Below, in pieces: positions 43,049 through 52,768 of a DNA stretch of 64,000 nt (its first letter is position 1; each line of letters starts with the position of its first letter). Location: assembly GCA_963931155.1 (NCBI GenBank), contig OZ006978.1, positions 1,550,001-1,614,000 of the forward strand, read 5' to 3'. This DNA is from CALXVA01 sp944392465 (GTDB lineage Bacteria > Bacillota > Clostridia > TANB77 > CAG-508). The translations under genes were made by a program, and so were the position numbers. Below the pieces are notes generated by a model. The model saw only the letters and a list, made by a program, of their open reading frames with translations. It did not search any database and had not been told where the DNA came from.

Positions 43049-43768
43049 ACAATAGAAGACATAGATAAAGAGTTTATGCCAAAACATATAGCCATAATTA
43101 TGGATGGAAATAGAAGGTGGGCAAAAGAAAAAGGGTTGGATACAAAATATGGGCATAAAGCAGGAGCTGAAACTCTTGAGAAAATTGCTTCTTTTGCAAA
43201 TAATATTGGGCTTCAATATTTAACAGTATATGCTTTTTCAACTGAAAATTGGAAGAGGACAAAAGAGGAAATTGGAGCTTTGATGTTGTTGCTTAACCAT
43301 TATTTGGATAAATTCTTATATAAGGAAAGTTTACGTAATATAAAAATAAAAGTTCTCGGCAATATAGATAATATAGATAAAAATTTACAAACGAGTATAA
43401 AAAAATTAATTGAAAAATCTAAAAATAATACTGGGTTAACATTAAATATAGCATTTAATTATGGCGGAAGGGACGAAATTGTAAGAGCTGTAAAAAATAT
43501 TTCAGAACAAGTTAAAGAAGGTAATATTAATATAGATGATGTGACCGAGGATTTAGTTAGCAATAATATGTACACTAAAGGAGAACCTGAGCCAGATTTA
43601 TTAATAAGACCAGGTGGAGAATTAAGGATTAGTAATTTTTTGTTATGGCAATTGGCATATACGGAATTTTTATTTATTAATAAGTATTGGCCAGATTTTA
43701 CAGAAGATGATTTATTAGAAGCAATATCAATTTTTGAGAAGAGGAATAGAAAATTTGGTGGAAAATAA
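43046..43768 (+). CDS. uppS: Undecaprenyl pyrophosphate synthase
   Basis: A 240-aa cis-prenyltransferase. HIAIIMDGNRRWAKEKGL with the catalytic Asp, GHKAGAETLEKI, TVYAFSTENWKRTKEE, NIAFNYGGRDEIVRA and DLLIRPGGELRISNFLLWQL all match. Makes the lipid carrier for peptidoglycan. Overlong Shine-Dalgarno spacing is bridged by a hairpin. Confidence 0.96.
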   Translation: MTIEDIDKEFMPKHIAIIMDGNRRWAKEKGLDTKYGHKAGAETLEKIASFANNIGLQYLTVYAFSTENWKRTKEEIGALMLLLNHYLDKFLYKESLRNIKIKVLGNIDNIDKNLQTSIKKLIEKSKNNTGLTLNIAFNYGGRDEIVRAVKNISEQVKEGNINIDDVTEDLVSNNMYTKGEPEPDLLIRPGGELRISNFLLWQLAYTEFLFINKYWPDFTEDDLLEAISIFEKRNRKFGGK

Positions 43769-43828
43769 AAAACAAAAGAATTTACTGGTTATAAAGTAAT
43801 AGAAAACTATCTTGAAAGGGACAAAGAA

Positions 43829-44635
43829 ATGAACATAAAAAGAATTATATCAGGAATAATACTATTTCCATTATTGGCAATACTATTAATATTTGGAAAC
43901 AAATATTTAGTAGATGTATTTATTACTATTGTAGCAATAATGAGCATTCATGAATTTTACAAAGCATTTAAAGATAAAGCAAAACCGATTACTTGGACAG
44001 GATATTTTATTTCAGCACTTATATGTTTTATTCATTTAGTGCCATCAGAATATATTTTACCTGCAATTTCTGTAGCTATATTATTTAGTTTATTAGTTTT
44101 ATTTGCACAAGTTGTTTTTACAAGTATGAAAACCAATATAAAAGATATAGCGATTTCTCTTTTTGGTATTTGTTATATTCCATTTTTTTTAGTGTTTCTT
44201 CCACTAATAAGAGATAATTTAGAAAATGGAATAATACTTTTATGGTATGTGTTCTTTATATCATGGGGGACAGATGTATTTGCATATTTTATTGGAAGAA
44301 AATTTGGAAAACATAAATTTACAGAAATAAGTCCAAATAAATCTATAGAGGGATGTATAGCAGGTCTTTTTGGTGCTATAATTATAAGTATGATTTATAC
44401 AGTAATTTGCAATTCAGTATGGAATTTAAATATAAATTATCTTTATATACTAGGAATGGCTATATTTTTAAGTATAGTTAGCCAAATAGGCGATTTGGCA
44501 GCATCAAGTATAAAGAGATATTGCAAAATTAAGGATTTTAGTAATTTAATTCCAGGGCATGGTGGATTGCTAGATAGAATTGATAGTGTAATATTTATAC
44601 TACCATTTGCATACTTTTTATTAAGTATAATATAA
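43829..44635 (+). CDS. cdsA: Phosphatidate cytidylyltransferase
   Basis: A 268-aa membrane enzyme making CDP-diacylglycerol, the substrate of PgsA. About eight membrane segments; the C-terminal signature SSIKRYCKIKDFSNLIPGHG followed by GLLDRIDS is complete. GAAAGGGA precedes ATG 43829. The usual dxr gene between cdsA and rseP in many Firmicutes is absent here. Confidence 0.95.
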   Translation: MNIKRIISGIILFPLLAILLIFGNKYLVDVFITIVAIMSIHEFYKAFKDKAKPITWTGYFISALICFIHLVPSEYILPAISVAILFSLLVLFAQVVFTSMKTNIKDIAISLFGICYIPFFLVFLPLIRDNLENGIILLWYVFFISWGTDVFAYFIGRKFGKHKFTEISPNKSIEGCIAGLFGAIIISMIYTVICNSVWNLNINYLYILGMAIFLSIVSQIGDLAASSIKRYCKIKDFSNLIPGHGGLLDRIDSVIFILPFAYFLLSII

Positions 44636-44650
44636 AATGGAGGAATAGTT

Positions 44651-45382
44651 TTGGGTTTTATTATTACAGCTATTAAAATAGTAGTTATACTTGGATTTTT
44701 GGTTTTAATACATGAAGCTGGGCATTTTTTAGTAGCAAGACTTTGTAAAATTAAAGTACAGGAGTTTGCAATAGGTTTTGGTCCTATTATATGGAAAAAA
44801 GAAACTAAAAATACCAAGTATGCAGTTAGATTAATACCTCTTGGGGGTTTTGTAAATATGTTAGGCGAAGAAGAACAATCCGATGAGGAAGGTTCTTTTA
44901 GTAAAGCAAGTATACCAAAAAGAATTGCAATTGTGGCAGCAGGAGGTCTAGTGAATATTATTTTTGCAATTCTTTTATATGTGATATTATTATGGATAAT
45001 AACAGGAAATTTTATAGTTGCAATTGGGTCTTCTGGGGATTTAGTTATAGCTATGTGGGATACTATTAAATTATTATTTACAGGAGGGGTGTCTGTAGAT
45101 AATTTAATGGGACCTATAGGAATATCTCAAGTTGTTGCACAGACAAGCGGAGTTATAGATTTTTTATATATTATGGCAATAATTTCGGTGTCACTAGGAT
45201 TTACAAACTTATTACCATTTCCACCATTAGATGGAGGAAAAATTTTAATTTATATAATAGAGGCAATAAGAAGAAAACCAATGAAACAAGATTTCGAATT
45301 AAAACTTCAAATGCTTGGTTTTTTGGTATTAATTACTTTATCTATATATGTTGCTGTTAATGATGTAGGAAGATTAGTCTAG
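44651..45382 (+). CDS. rseP: RseP-type site-2 metalloprotease lacking the PDZ domain
   Basis: A 243-aa intramembrane zinc protease. HEAGH motif near residue 21 (VLIHEAGHFLVAR), KVQEFAIGFGP, PLGGFVNMLGE, and the second metal site NLLPFPPLDGGKI near 200. Family members of the pyrH-cdsA-rseP block usually have ~330-430 aa with one or two PDZ domains between the second and third membrane segments. Here only ~30 residues lie there (TGNFIVAIGSSGDLVIAMWD), so the PDZ is missing. The start is TTG 44651 with GGAGG. No frameshift is seen that would explain the loss. Confidence 0.85.
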   Translation: MGFIITAIKIVVILGFLVLIHEAGHFLVARLCKIKVQEFAIGFGPIIWKKETKNTKYAVRLIPLGGFVNMLGEEEQSDEEGSFSKASIPKRIAIVAAGGLVNIIFAILLYVILLWIITGNFIVAIGSSGDLVIAMWDTIKLLFTGGVSVDNLMGPIGISQVVAQTSGVIDFLYIMAIISVSLGFTNLLPFPPLDGGKILIYIIEAIRRKPMKQDFELKLQMLGFLVLITLSIYVAVNDVGRLV

Positions 45383-45429
45383 GGGTTAAAATTTAGAAAA
45401 TTTTAAAGTAATGGTAATTATATCCCTTT

Positions 45430-45470
45430 TATGTAATAAGAATTTCAGAGAAATACTCTATTACAAAAAA
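45430..45470. repeat. 135-bp repeat, fragment
   Basis: TTATGTAATAAGAATTTC, then AGAGAAATACTCTATTACA: only the first stem of the 135-bp repeat, located between rseP and polC. Confidence 0.6.
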
Positions 45471-45522
45471 AACAATTAATTATGAGTTATTTGTAGATGT
45501 TATTTGGGGGCGACATAAACAA

Positions 45523-48500
45523 ATGGAAAAAACAATAAAAGAAATATTTAAAGATTATAACTCAGAGAGTTTTTCGTTAAATGCAGGAAGAATAAAGACT
45601 ATTAATCTTTTTAGAAAAGAAAATAAGCTAGAGCTAATTATTAAAGCCGATGAATTTATAAAAATAGAAGATATATATAAATTTGAGCAATATTTAAAGC
45701 AAAGGTTTAATATTTTTGAAGTAATTATTAAAATAGAGTATTTGCAAAAAATAGATGTGGATTTAAAACAGGAGTGGGATTTAATAATTTGCTATATGGC
45801 ACATAAACATCCATTGAGTAAAGCGTTTTTGAAGAGAAGTACAATTGAAATAAGTGATAATGAAATAACAGTAAATATGGCCATGAAAGGTAAAATGGTA
45901 CTTCAAGCAAAAAAATTTGATGAAGCTTTAGCTGATATAATAAAAAATATTTATGGATATTCATATAAAATAAAATTTGTTGAGAATATATCGGAAAATG
46001 CTATAAAAGAATATATGGAACATAGTAAAATGCTAGAACAAGAGGCTATAGCTCATGCTCAATTAATAGCTGAAGAAATAAGAAAAGAAAAAGAAACCGA
46101 AACAGAATTTGAAGCAAATAAAAAAGCAGATAAAAATCAAAATAACAATATACCTAATGGAGAAGTTAGTGTTTCCATAGAAGTTCCTACTACGGAAAAA
46201 GAAGAAAATTCACCATTAATATTTGGTAGAAGTTTAAAATTAAAAGAGCAATTAGTAAAAATAAATGATTTAAGTGTAGATAGTGGCAAAGTTGTATTAG
46301 ATGGAGAAATTTTAAATATAGACTCACGTGAATTAAAAAGTGGAAAAGTACTTGTATTGTTTGATTTGTATGATGGTTCAAGTACAATTACTTGTAAAGT
46401 ATTTTCTCCAGCTGATAAATCAAAAGAATTAATAGCTAGGTTAAAAGGGGCAAAGGGAGTTAAACTAGAAGGAACAGCACAATTTGATCCATTTGCAAAA
46501 GAGCTAGGTGTTATTGCTAATGTAATCATAGAAAGTACAGGAATAAAAAAAGAAGTTCGTATGGACACTTCTAAAGAAAAAAGAGTAGAACTTCATATGC
46601 ATACTCAAATGAGCCAAATGGACGGAATTACATCTGCTACAGAGTTACTAAAAAGAGCAGTAAAATGGGGAATGAAATCAATTGCAATAACAGACCATGG
46701 AGTTGTACAAGCCTTTCCAGAAGCACACCACTTCTGCGAAAAAAATCCAGATTTAAAAGTAATTTATGGTGTAGAAGCATATTTAGCGCCAGATAGAACA
46801 CCAGTCGTATCATTTCCAAAAGAACAAAATATAGAGGGAGCTACATTCTGTGTTTTAGACTTAGAAACAACAGGATTTGCTTTTAGAACAGAAAAGATTA
46901 CTGAAATTGGAATAATGAAAGTAAAGGATGGAGAGGTTTTAGACGAGTTTTCATGTTTTGTAAATCCAGAAAAACCAATACCACAAAGAGTAGTCGAAGT
47001 AACAAATATTACTGATGATATGGTAAAAGATGCAGAAACAATCGATAAAGTTTTTCCTAAAATGTTAGATTTTATAGGTGATAGCATATTAGTTGCACAT
47101 AATGCTGATTTTGATATAGGTTTTTTAAAATATAATGCAAAACAACTTGGCTATACATTGGATAATACATATATGGATACATTAAGATTATCAAAAGAAT
47201 TATTTCCAGATTTTAAGAAATATAAATTGGGAATTATTGCAGACAAGCTAGGAATAAAAGTAGAAGTGGCTCATAGAGCGTTGGATGATGTTGATACTAC
47301 AGTTAAAGTATTTAGAGTAATGCTTGATATGTTAAAAGAAAAAGGTGCAAAAAAAATAGAAGATATAGATAGGCTATGTGCAGGAAGTACAGATTATAGA
47401 AGGCTTCCAACATATCATGCAATAATCCTCGCTAAAGATTACGTAGGACTAAAAAATTTATATAAATTAATTTCTTTTTCTCATGTAAACTATTTTTATA
47501 AAAAGCCACGTATACTTAAATCTATGTACAAAGAATATTCGGAAGGATTAATACTAGGAAGTGCTTGTGAACAAGGAGAAATATATAGAGCTATAGTTGC
47601 AGGAAAAACAGATGAAGAAATAGAAGATATAGCAAAAGATTATGATTACTTAGAAATTCAACCAATTGACAATAATATGTTTATGGTTAGAAATGGAACA
47701 GTACCAGATGTTAAGGCACTTCAAGATATAAATAAAAAAATAGTTGAACTTGGAGATAAATTAGGAAAACCTGTAGTTGCTACTTGTGACGTGCATTTTA
47801 TGGATCCGCATGATGAAATATATAGACGTATATTAATGGCAGGGCAAGGATATGATGACGCAGATGAGCAAGCACCACTATATCTTCGTACTACAGAAGA
47901 AATGCTTAAAGAATTTGAATATTTAGGAGAAGAAAAAGCATATGAAGTTGTAGTTACAAATACAAATAAAATCGCAGATATGTGTGAAAAAATAAGCCCA
48001 ATTTCGCCAGAAAAATGTGCACCACATATAGATGGTTGTGAGCAAACAATAAAAGATATAGCTTTTAGTAAGGCACATGAACTATATGGTGATCCATTAC
48101 CAGATATAGTTCAAGAAAGATTAGATAAAGAATTAAATTCAATTATAAAAAATGGTTTCTCAGTTATGTATATAATAGCACAAAAACTTGTATGGAAATC
48201 AAATGAAGATGGATATATAGTAGGCTCAAGAGGGTCTGTTGGTTCGTCTTTTGTGGCAAACATGACGGGTATAACAGAGGTTAATTCACTTCCGCCACAT
48301 TATAGATGCCCTAAATGTAAATATTCAGACTTCACAGATTACGGTTATGCTTGTGGATACGACCTTCCTGATAAAGCTTGCCCAAAATGTGGAACAAAAA
48401 TGGTAAAAGATGGAATAGATATCCCTTTTGAAACATTCCTTGGGTTTAATGGAGACAAAGAACCAGATATAGACTTAAACTTTTCAGGAGAATATCAAGC

Positions 48501-49903
48501 CAAAGCACATAAATATACAGAAGTAATATTTGGTAAAGGAACCACATTTAAAGCTGGTACTGTTGGTACTGTGGCGGATAAAACAGCTTTTGGATATGTA
48601 AAAAAATATTATGAAGAAAGAGGAGTACCAGTAAATAATGCAGAGGTACTACGTGTAGCTAAAGGATGTACAGGAATAAAAAGAACTACTGGGCAACATC
48701 CAGGAGGAATTATAGTTGTACCAAAAGGAAGAGAAATATATGAATTCTGTCCTGTACAACATCCAGCAGATGATCCTAATTCAGATATAATTACAACACA
48801 TTTTGACTATCACTCAATTGACCAAAACCTACTTAAGTTAGATATTCTAGGACATGATGACCCAACAATGATAAGAATGTTATTTGATATAACAGGAAAA
48901 GACCCAACTAAAGTGCCATTAGATGATAAAGAAACAATGTCAATATTTAGTTCAACAGATGCCCTGGGTGTAACACCCGAACAAATAAAAAGTAAAGTAG
49001 GAAGCTACCGGAATACCTGAATTTGGAACAAAATTTGTTAGAGGAATGCTTGTTGACACTAAACCTACAACATTTGATGAATTAATTCGTATATCTGGAT
49101 TATCACATGGTACAGATGTATGGCTTGGAAATGCACAAGCATTAATAGATGAAGGGACAGTAACCTTAAATGAGGCAATATGTTGTCGTGACGATATAAT
49201 GATATATTTAATAAAAAAAGGACTTCCACCAAACAAAGCATTTAAAATAATGGAAACAGTACGTAAGGGAAAGGCATTAAAAGATCCAGAAAAATGGGCT
49301 GAATTCGTAGCACTAATGAGAGAACATGATGTACCAGAATGGTATATAAAATCATGTGAAAAAATAAAATACATGTTCCCAAAAGCACACGCAGCAGCAT
49401 ATGTAACAAATGCATTCAGAATAGCATGGTATAAAGTACACGAACCAAAAGCGTATTATGCGGCATACTATACAATAAGAGCCGACGAATTTGATAGCGA
49501 CATAATGTGCTACGGAAAAGAAAAAGTATTAAACAAAATGAAAGAAATAGATTTAGCAGGGAATAGTGCAACTACAAAAGATAAAAACATGTACGCAATA
49601 CTAGAATTGGTTTTAGAAATGTATGAAAGAGGAATAAAATTCTTACCAATAGACTTATATAAATCACACGCAACAAAATTCATAGTGGAGGAAGAGGGAA
49701 TACGACCACCACTTAACAGCATACCAGGATTAGGAACAGTAGCAGCAGAAGGAATAGATGAAGCAAAAAAAGACGGAAAATTCATGTCAATAGATGACAT
49801 GAAAATACGTTCAAAAATAGGCAAGTCGGTTATAGAACTTTTAGACAGAGTGGGTTGTTTAAAAGGAATGAGCCAAAGCAACCAAATAAGCTTATTTGGC
49901 TAA
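45523..49903 (+). CDS. polC: DNA polymerase III PolC (with +1 CGG frameshift)
   Basis: The replicative polymerase, 1459 aa if one nucleotide is skipped, the normal PolC length. Domains are an N-terminal region with OB-fold (~225-340), PHP part 1 (ELHMHTQMSQMDGITSATEL), a DEDD proofreading exonuclease (CVLDLETTGFAFRTEKITEI ... VAHNADFDIGFL), PHP part 2 and the polymerase core (DIDLNFSGEYQ, GTVADKTAFG, TGQHPGGIIVVP). The zero frame reads GGA AGC TAC CGG AAT ACC TGA and stops at 49020; skipping the C gives V-G-S-Y-G-I-P-E-F-G-T-K-F-V-R and the rest of the palm and fingers. Without the shift the product lacks its last ~295 residues and should be inactive. Confidence 0.94.
49009..49011 (+). other. 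CGG +1 frameshift site in polC
   Basis: Zero frame AGC TAC CGG AAT ACC TGA. Omitting the C gives TAC GGA ATA CCT GAA TTT GG (Y-G-I-P-E-F-G), the conserved PolC motif, so the position is fixed by family sequence. Confidence 0.88.
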
Positions 49904-49962
49904 TGTCACTTTGGGGGACAGGCTCTTTTCCGCCAACTTTGTCATCTTTGGGGACAGGTCTT
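49904..49962. repeat. GGGACAGG-type repeat after polC
   Basis: TGTCACTTTGGGGGACAGG, CTCTTTTCCGCCAAC, TTTGTCATCTTTGGGGACAGG. Begins at the polC stop codon. The following 180 nt (49963-50140) are AT-rich with nothing visible. Confidence 0.8.
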
Positions 49963-50140
49963 TATTATTCTCACTATGTTTCGAACATGATTGAACATGA
50001 TTTAGGTATATCTTAACTATATTTTGTAAATATATTATTAACTAATGACTTATTGCCATATTTAAAAAATATTTTGCTACGTTTTAGATTATTTATATAG
50101 ATTTTCCGAATGTTTTTATGATTTTAATATTATATGTAGT

Positions 50141-50176
50141 AAAAAGGGACAGACTATTATAGTCTGTCTCTTTTTA
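50141..50176 (+). terminator. Terminator downstream of polC
   Basis: AAAAAGGGACAGACTA and TAGTCTGTCTCTTTTT with a short loop. Stem sequence (GGGACAG) echoes the neighbouring repeat family. Confidence 0.7.
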
Positions 50177-50220
50177 TGACAAAGTTGGCAGAAAAGAGCC
50201 TGTCCCCAAAAGTGACATAA
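50176..50220. repeat. GGGACAGG-type repeat, reverse orientation
   Basis: TGACAAAGTTGGCAGAAAAG then AGCCTGTCCCCAAAAGTGACA. Inverted relative to the copy at 49904, 215 bp away. Confidence 0.78.
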
Positions 50221-50319
50221 TACCTTTATTGTTTGCAAAATAAATCAAAAAATAAGTTTCCATAAATAATTACAAATATTAATGTGGAAAATGCTAAAAA
50301 TGAAATCCTTTATTTTGAG

Positions 50320-50462
50320 TTATTCACAGAGTTATCCACATTATCCACACATATGTGGATAATGAAATGTTAAAAAATAACAATAATAATGTAACATAAT
50401 GTCATAATATAATTTATAATGGAGTTATATTTATAAAAGAGTAGAAATTTGTCTGTGGATAA
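50320..50462. promoter_or_regulatory. DnaA-box cluster
   Basis: TTATTCACA (50320-50328), TTATCCACA (50332-50340 and 50341-50349), and reverse copies TGTGGATAA (50354-50362 and 50454-50462). Four boxes lie within 43 bp and the fifth 90 bp away across an AT-rich stretch. Perfect matches to the DnaA consensus suggest an origin-like or DnaA-titrating site. No dnaA or dnaN gene lies nearby. Confidence 0.7.
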
Positions 50463-50467
50463 CTGTT

Positions 50468-51145
50468 TTATCTTTCAGACAAATTTTTTATTTTGTTTTG
50501 TAATTCTTGTATTTTTGCTCTATTTTCAGCAATTTGCCTTGCTTTTTGGGATTCTAGTTCTTGTTTATGTTTTTCTCTTCTTGCTACCATTTCTGGCAAA
50601 GAATGTGCTGCTAATCCGACATCACATGAAAAGAATTTGTCTAGCTTTGCTTCTTCTAAGTATCTAACTCCACCAATGTATTTTCCACAAGGAGTATCTG
50701 GAGATTCTCTTAGACCTTTTTCCAAATATCTTAGAACACGTTTTCTATTTAATAATTGCCTCATAACAAACTGACAATATCTTCCATCTATTTGTATTTG
50801 ATTTATATCTATTTCTGCTAATATGTTTTCATATTGATTTCTACGTCCATATTTTTCTCCCTCAGGACCTAATAATATTGCGTCAGTTGAGCCATACCAA
50901 GATATATCACAATCGTATAGTGTGTGTCCTTTTATTATGATTGGTTTTCCATTGATTATTAATCTTGTCGTATCATAAAATTGTTTTAAATCATTTGCTT
51001 TGTGATCTTCAAATTCTATTTGACATCTACCATCTTTTGTTGCTGATATGATTAGATTAAAAGGTGGTTTAGTAGTTGGATTTGGAGTAACAGAGCGCGA
51101 TGTTGGTTGATTATTTTTTTTTCTTAATTTATCAAAAATTCCCAT
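50468..51145 (-). CDS. Unknown protein with C-terminal coiled coil (225 aa)
   Basis: A 225-aa soluble protein starting MGIFDKLRKKNNQPTSRSVT. The central part is beta-rich (FNLIISATKDGRCQIEFEDH, CDISWYGSTDAILL) with an RKRVLRYLEKGLRES segment, and the last ~45 residues are a coiled coil. No family is recognised. Start 51145 has TAGGAGATG upstream; the 51181 frame start lies inside the leader. It reads toward the DnaA-box cluster, its stop codon being 6 nt from the last box. Confidence 0.65.
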   Translation of the reverse strand: MGIFDKLRKKNNQPTSRSVTPNPTTKPPFNLIISATKDGRCQIEFEDHKANDLKQFYDTTRLIINGKPIIIKGHTLYDCDISWYGSTDAILLGPEGEKYGRRNQYENILAEIDINQIQIDGRYCQFVMRQLLNRKRVLRYLEKGLRESPDTPCGKYIGGVRYLEEAKLDKFFSCDVGLAAHSLPEMVARREKHKQELESQKARQIAENRAKIQELQNKIKNLSER

Positions 51146-51331
51146 AATATCATCTCCTAATAATACTATTAATTGTACCATATTTTACATAAAATAGCAA
51201 ATCAGACCACTTAAATGCCTTGACTTTTAGCTAATATATTGATAAAATTTTACAAGTATAAAAGCAGATTAAAAGATAATATAAAGAAAAAAGTTTGTTA
51301 TATTATGTTAGTTAAAATGGAGGTTTGAATT

Positions 51332-52717
51332 ATGGAAAAACTAACAATGGACAAAATTGTAAGTTTATGTAAAAATAGAGGATATGTTTATCCAGGGTCA
51401 GAAATATATGGAGGTCTTGCAAATACATGGGATTATGGCCCATTAGGAATAGAACTTAAAAATAATATAAAAAAGGCTTGGATGAAGAAATTTGTTCAAG
51501 AGTCTAAGTATAATGTTGGATTGGATGCGGCTATTTTAATGAACCCAGAAACATGGGTGGCTTCTGGACATGTAAGCGGATTTTCAGATCCACTTATAGA
51601 TTGTAAAGAATGTAAAACAAGACATAGAGCAGACAAATTAATAGAAGAATGGGCTCACGAAAATGGAAAAGATATGATTGCAGATGGTATGAGTGATGAA
51701 GAATTAATAAGTTTCATAAAAGAAAATCATATACCATGCCCAAATTGTGGAAAAGAGAACTTTACAGATATTCGTAAATTTAATTTAATGTTTAAAACAT
51801 TCCAGGGAGTTACAGAGGATAGTAAGTCAGAAATATTTTTAAGACCTGAAACTGCACAAGGTATATTTGTTAATTTTAAAAATGTTTTACGTACTACAAG
51901 AAGAAAACTACCTATGGGTATAGCACAAATTGGTAAAGCTTTTAGAAATGAAATTACACCTGGCAATTTTACATTTAGAACACGTGAATTCGAACAAATG
52001 GAATTAGAATTTTTCTGTAAGCCAGGTACAGACTTAGAATGGCACAAATATTGGAAAGATTTTTGTGAAAATTGGTTAATATCTTTAGGAATGAAAAAGG
52101 AAAATATCAGATTAAGAGACCACTCTCCAGAAGAACTAGTATTTTATAGTGCAGCGACAACAGATATTGAATTCGCTTTTCCTTTTGGTTGGGGCGAATT
52201 ATGGGGAATAGCAGATAGAACAGATTATGACCTTAAACAACATATGGAACATTCTAAACAAGACATGACATATTTAGATACAGAAACAAATGAAAAATAT
52301 GTACCATATTGTATAGAACCATCACTTGGTTGCGATAGAGTTGCTTTAGCATTTTTATGTAATAGTTATGATGAAGAAGAAATAGCAGACGGAGATGTAA
52401 GAACAGTATTGCATTTGCATCCAGCTTTAGCACCATATAAAGTTGCTGTACTTCCGCTATCTAAAAAATTAAGTGAAAAATCTGAAGAAGTATATGAAAT
52501 GCTTTCTAAGAAATTTATGTGTGATTACGATGAGACAGGAAGTATTGGAAAAAGATATAGAAGAGAAGATGAAATTGGAACACCTTATTGTGTTACAATA
52601 GATTTTGATACATTGGAAGATAATGCGGTAACAATTAGAGATAGAGATACAATGGAACAGATAAGGGTTAAAATAGATGAACTTGAAACTTGGTTTGCAA
52701 AAAAACTAGAATTTTAA
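51332..52717 (+). CDS. glyQS: Glycyl-tRNA synthetase (single-chain)
   Basis: A 461-aa class II synthetase of the homodimeric type. Motif 1 to 3 regions are visible: GLANTWDYGPLGIELKNNIK, FRNEITPGNFTFRTREFEQM, EPSLGCDRVALAFL, with a C-terminal anticodon-binding domain (ALAPYKVAVLPLSKKL). The zinc-like CKECK...CPNCG insertion is present. ATGGAGG precedes ATG 51332. No T-box leader is visible in the 150 nt upstream. It charges the Gly that would be read after each CGG skip. Confidence 0.95.
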   Translation: MEKLTMDKIVSLCKNRGYVYPGSEIYGGLANTWDYGPLGIELKNNIKKAWMKKFVQESKYNVGLDAAILMNPETWVASGHVSGFSDPLIDCKECKTRHRADKLIEEWAHENGKDMIADGMSDEELISFIKENHIPCPNCGKENFTDIRKFNLMFKTFQGVTEDSKSEIFLRPETAQGIFVNFKNVLRTTRRKLPMGIAQIGKAFRNEITPGNFTFRTREFEQMELEFFCKPGTDLEWHKYWKDFCENWLISLGMKKENIRLRDHSPEELVFYSAATTDIEFAFPFGWGELWGIADRTDYDLKQHMEHSKQDMTYLDTETNEKYVPYCIEPSLGCDRVALAFLCNSYDEEEIADGDVRTVLHLHPALAPYKVAVLPLSKKLSEKSEEVYEMLSKKFMCDYDETGSIGKRYRREDEIGTPYCVTIDFDTLEDNAVTIRDRDTMEQIRVKIDELETWFAKKLEF

Positions 52718-52768
52718 ATTATTACAAAATTAAGAATTTGCTCATGATAAAGTTTGGAGGATAAAATA

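Noticed and set aside
45523..49903. polC as two separate subunit genes
   Set aside because: The second frame has no ribosome binding site before ATG 49046 and continues the conserved sequence exactly after the CGG, so this is one gene with a +1 site.
51182..51331. T-box leader before glyQS
   Set aside because: The 150-nt gap has no T-box motif, specifier stem or terminator.
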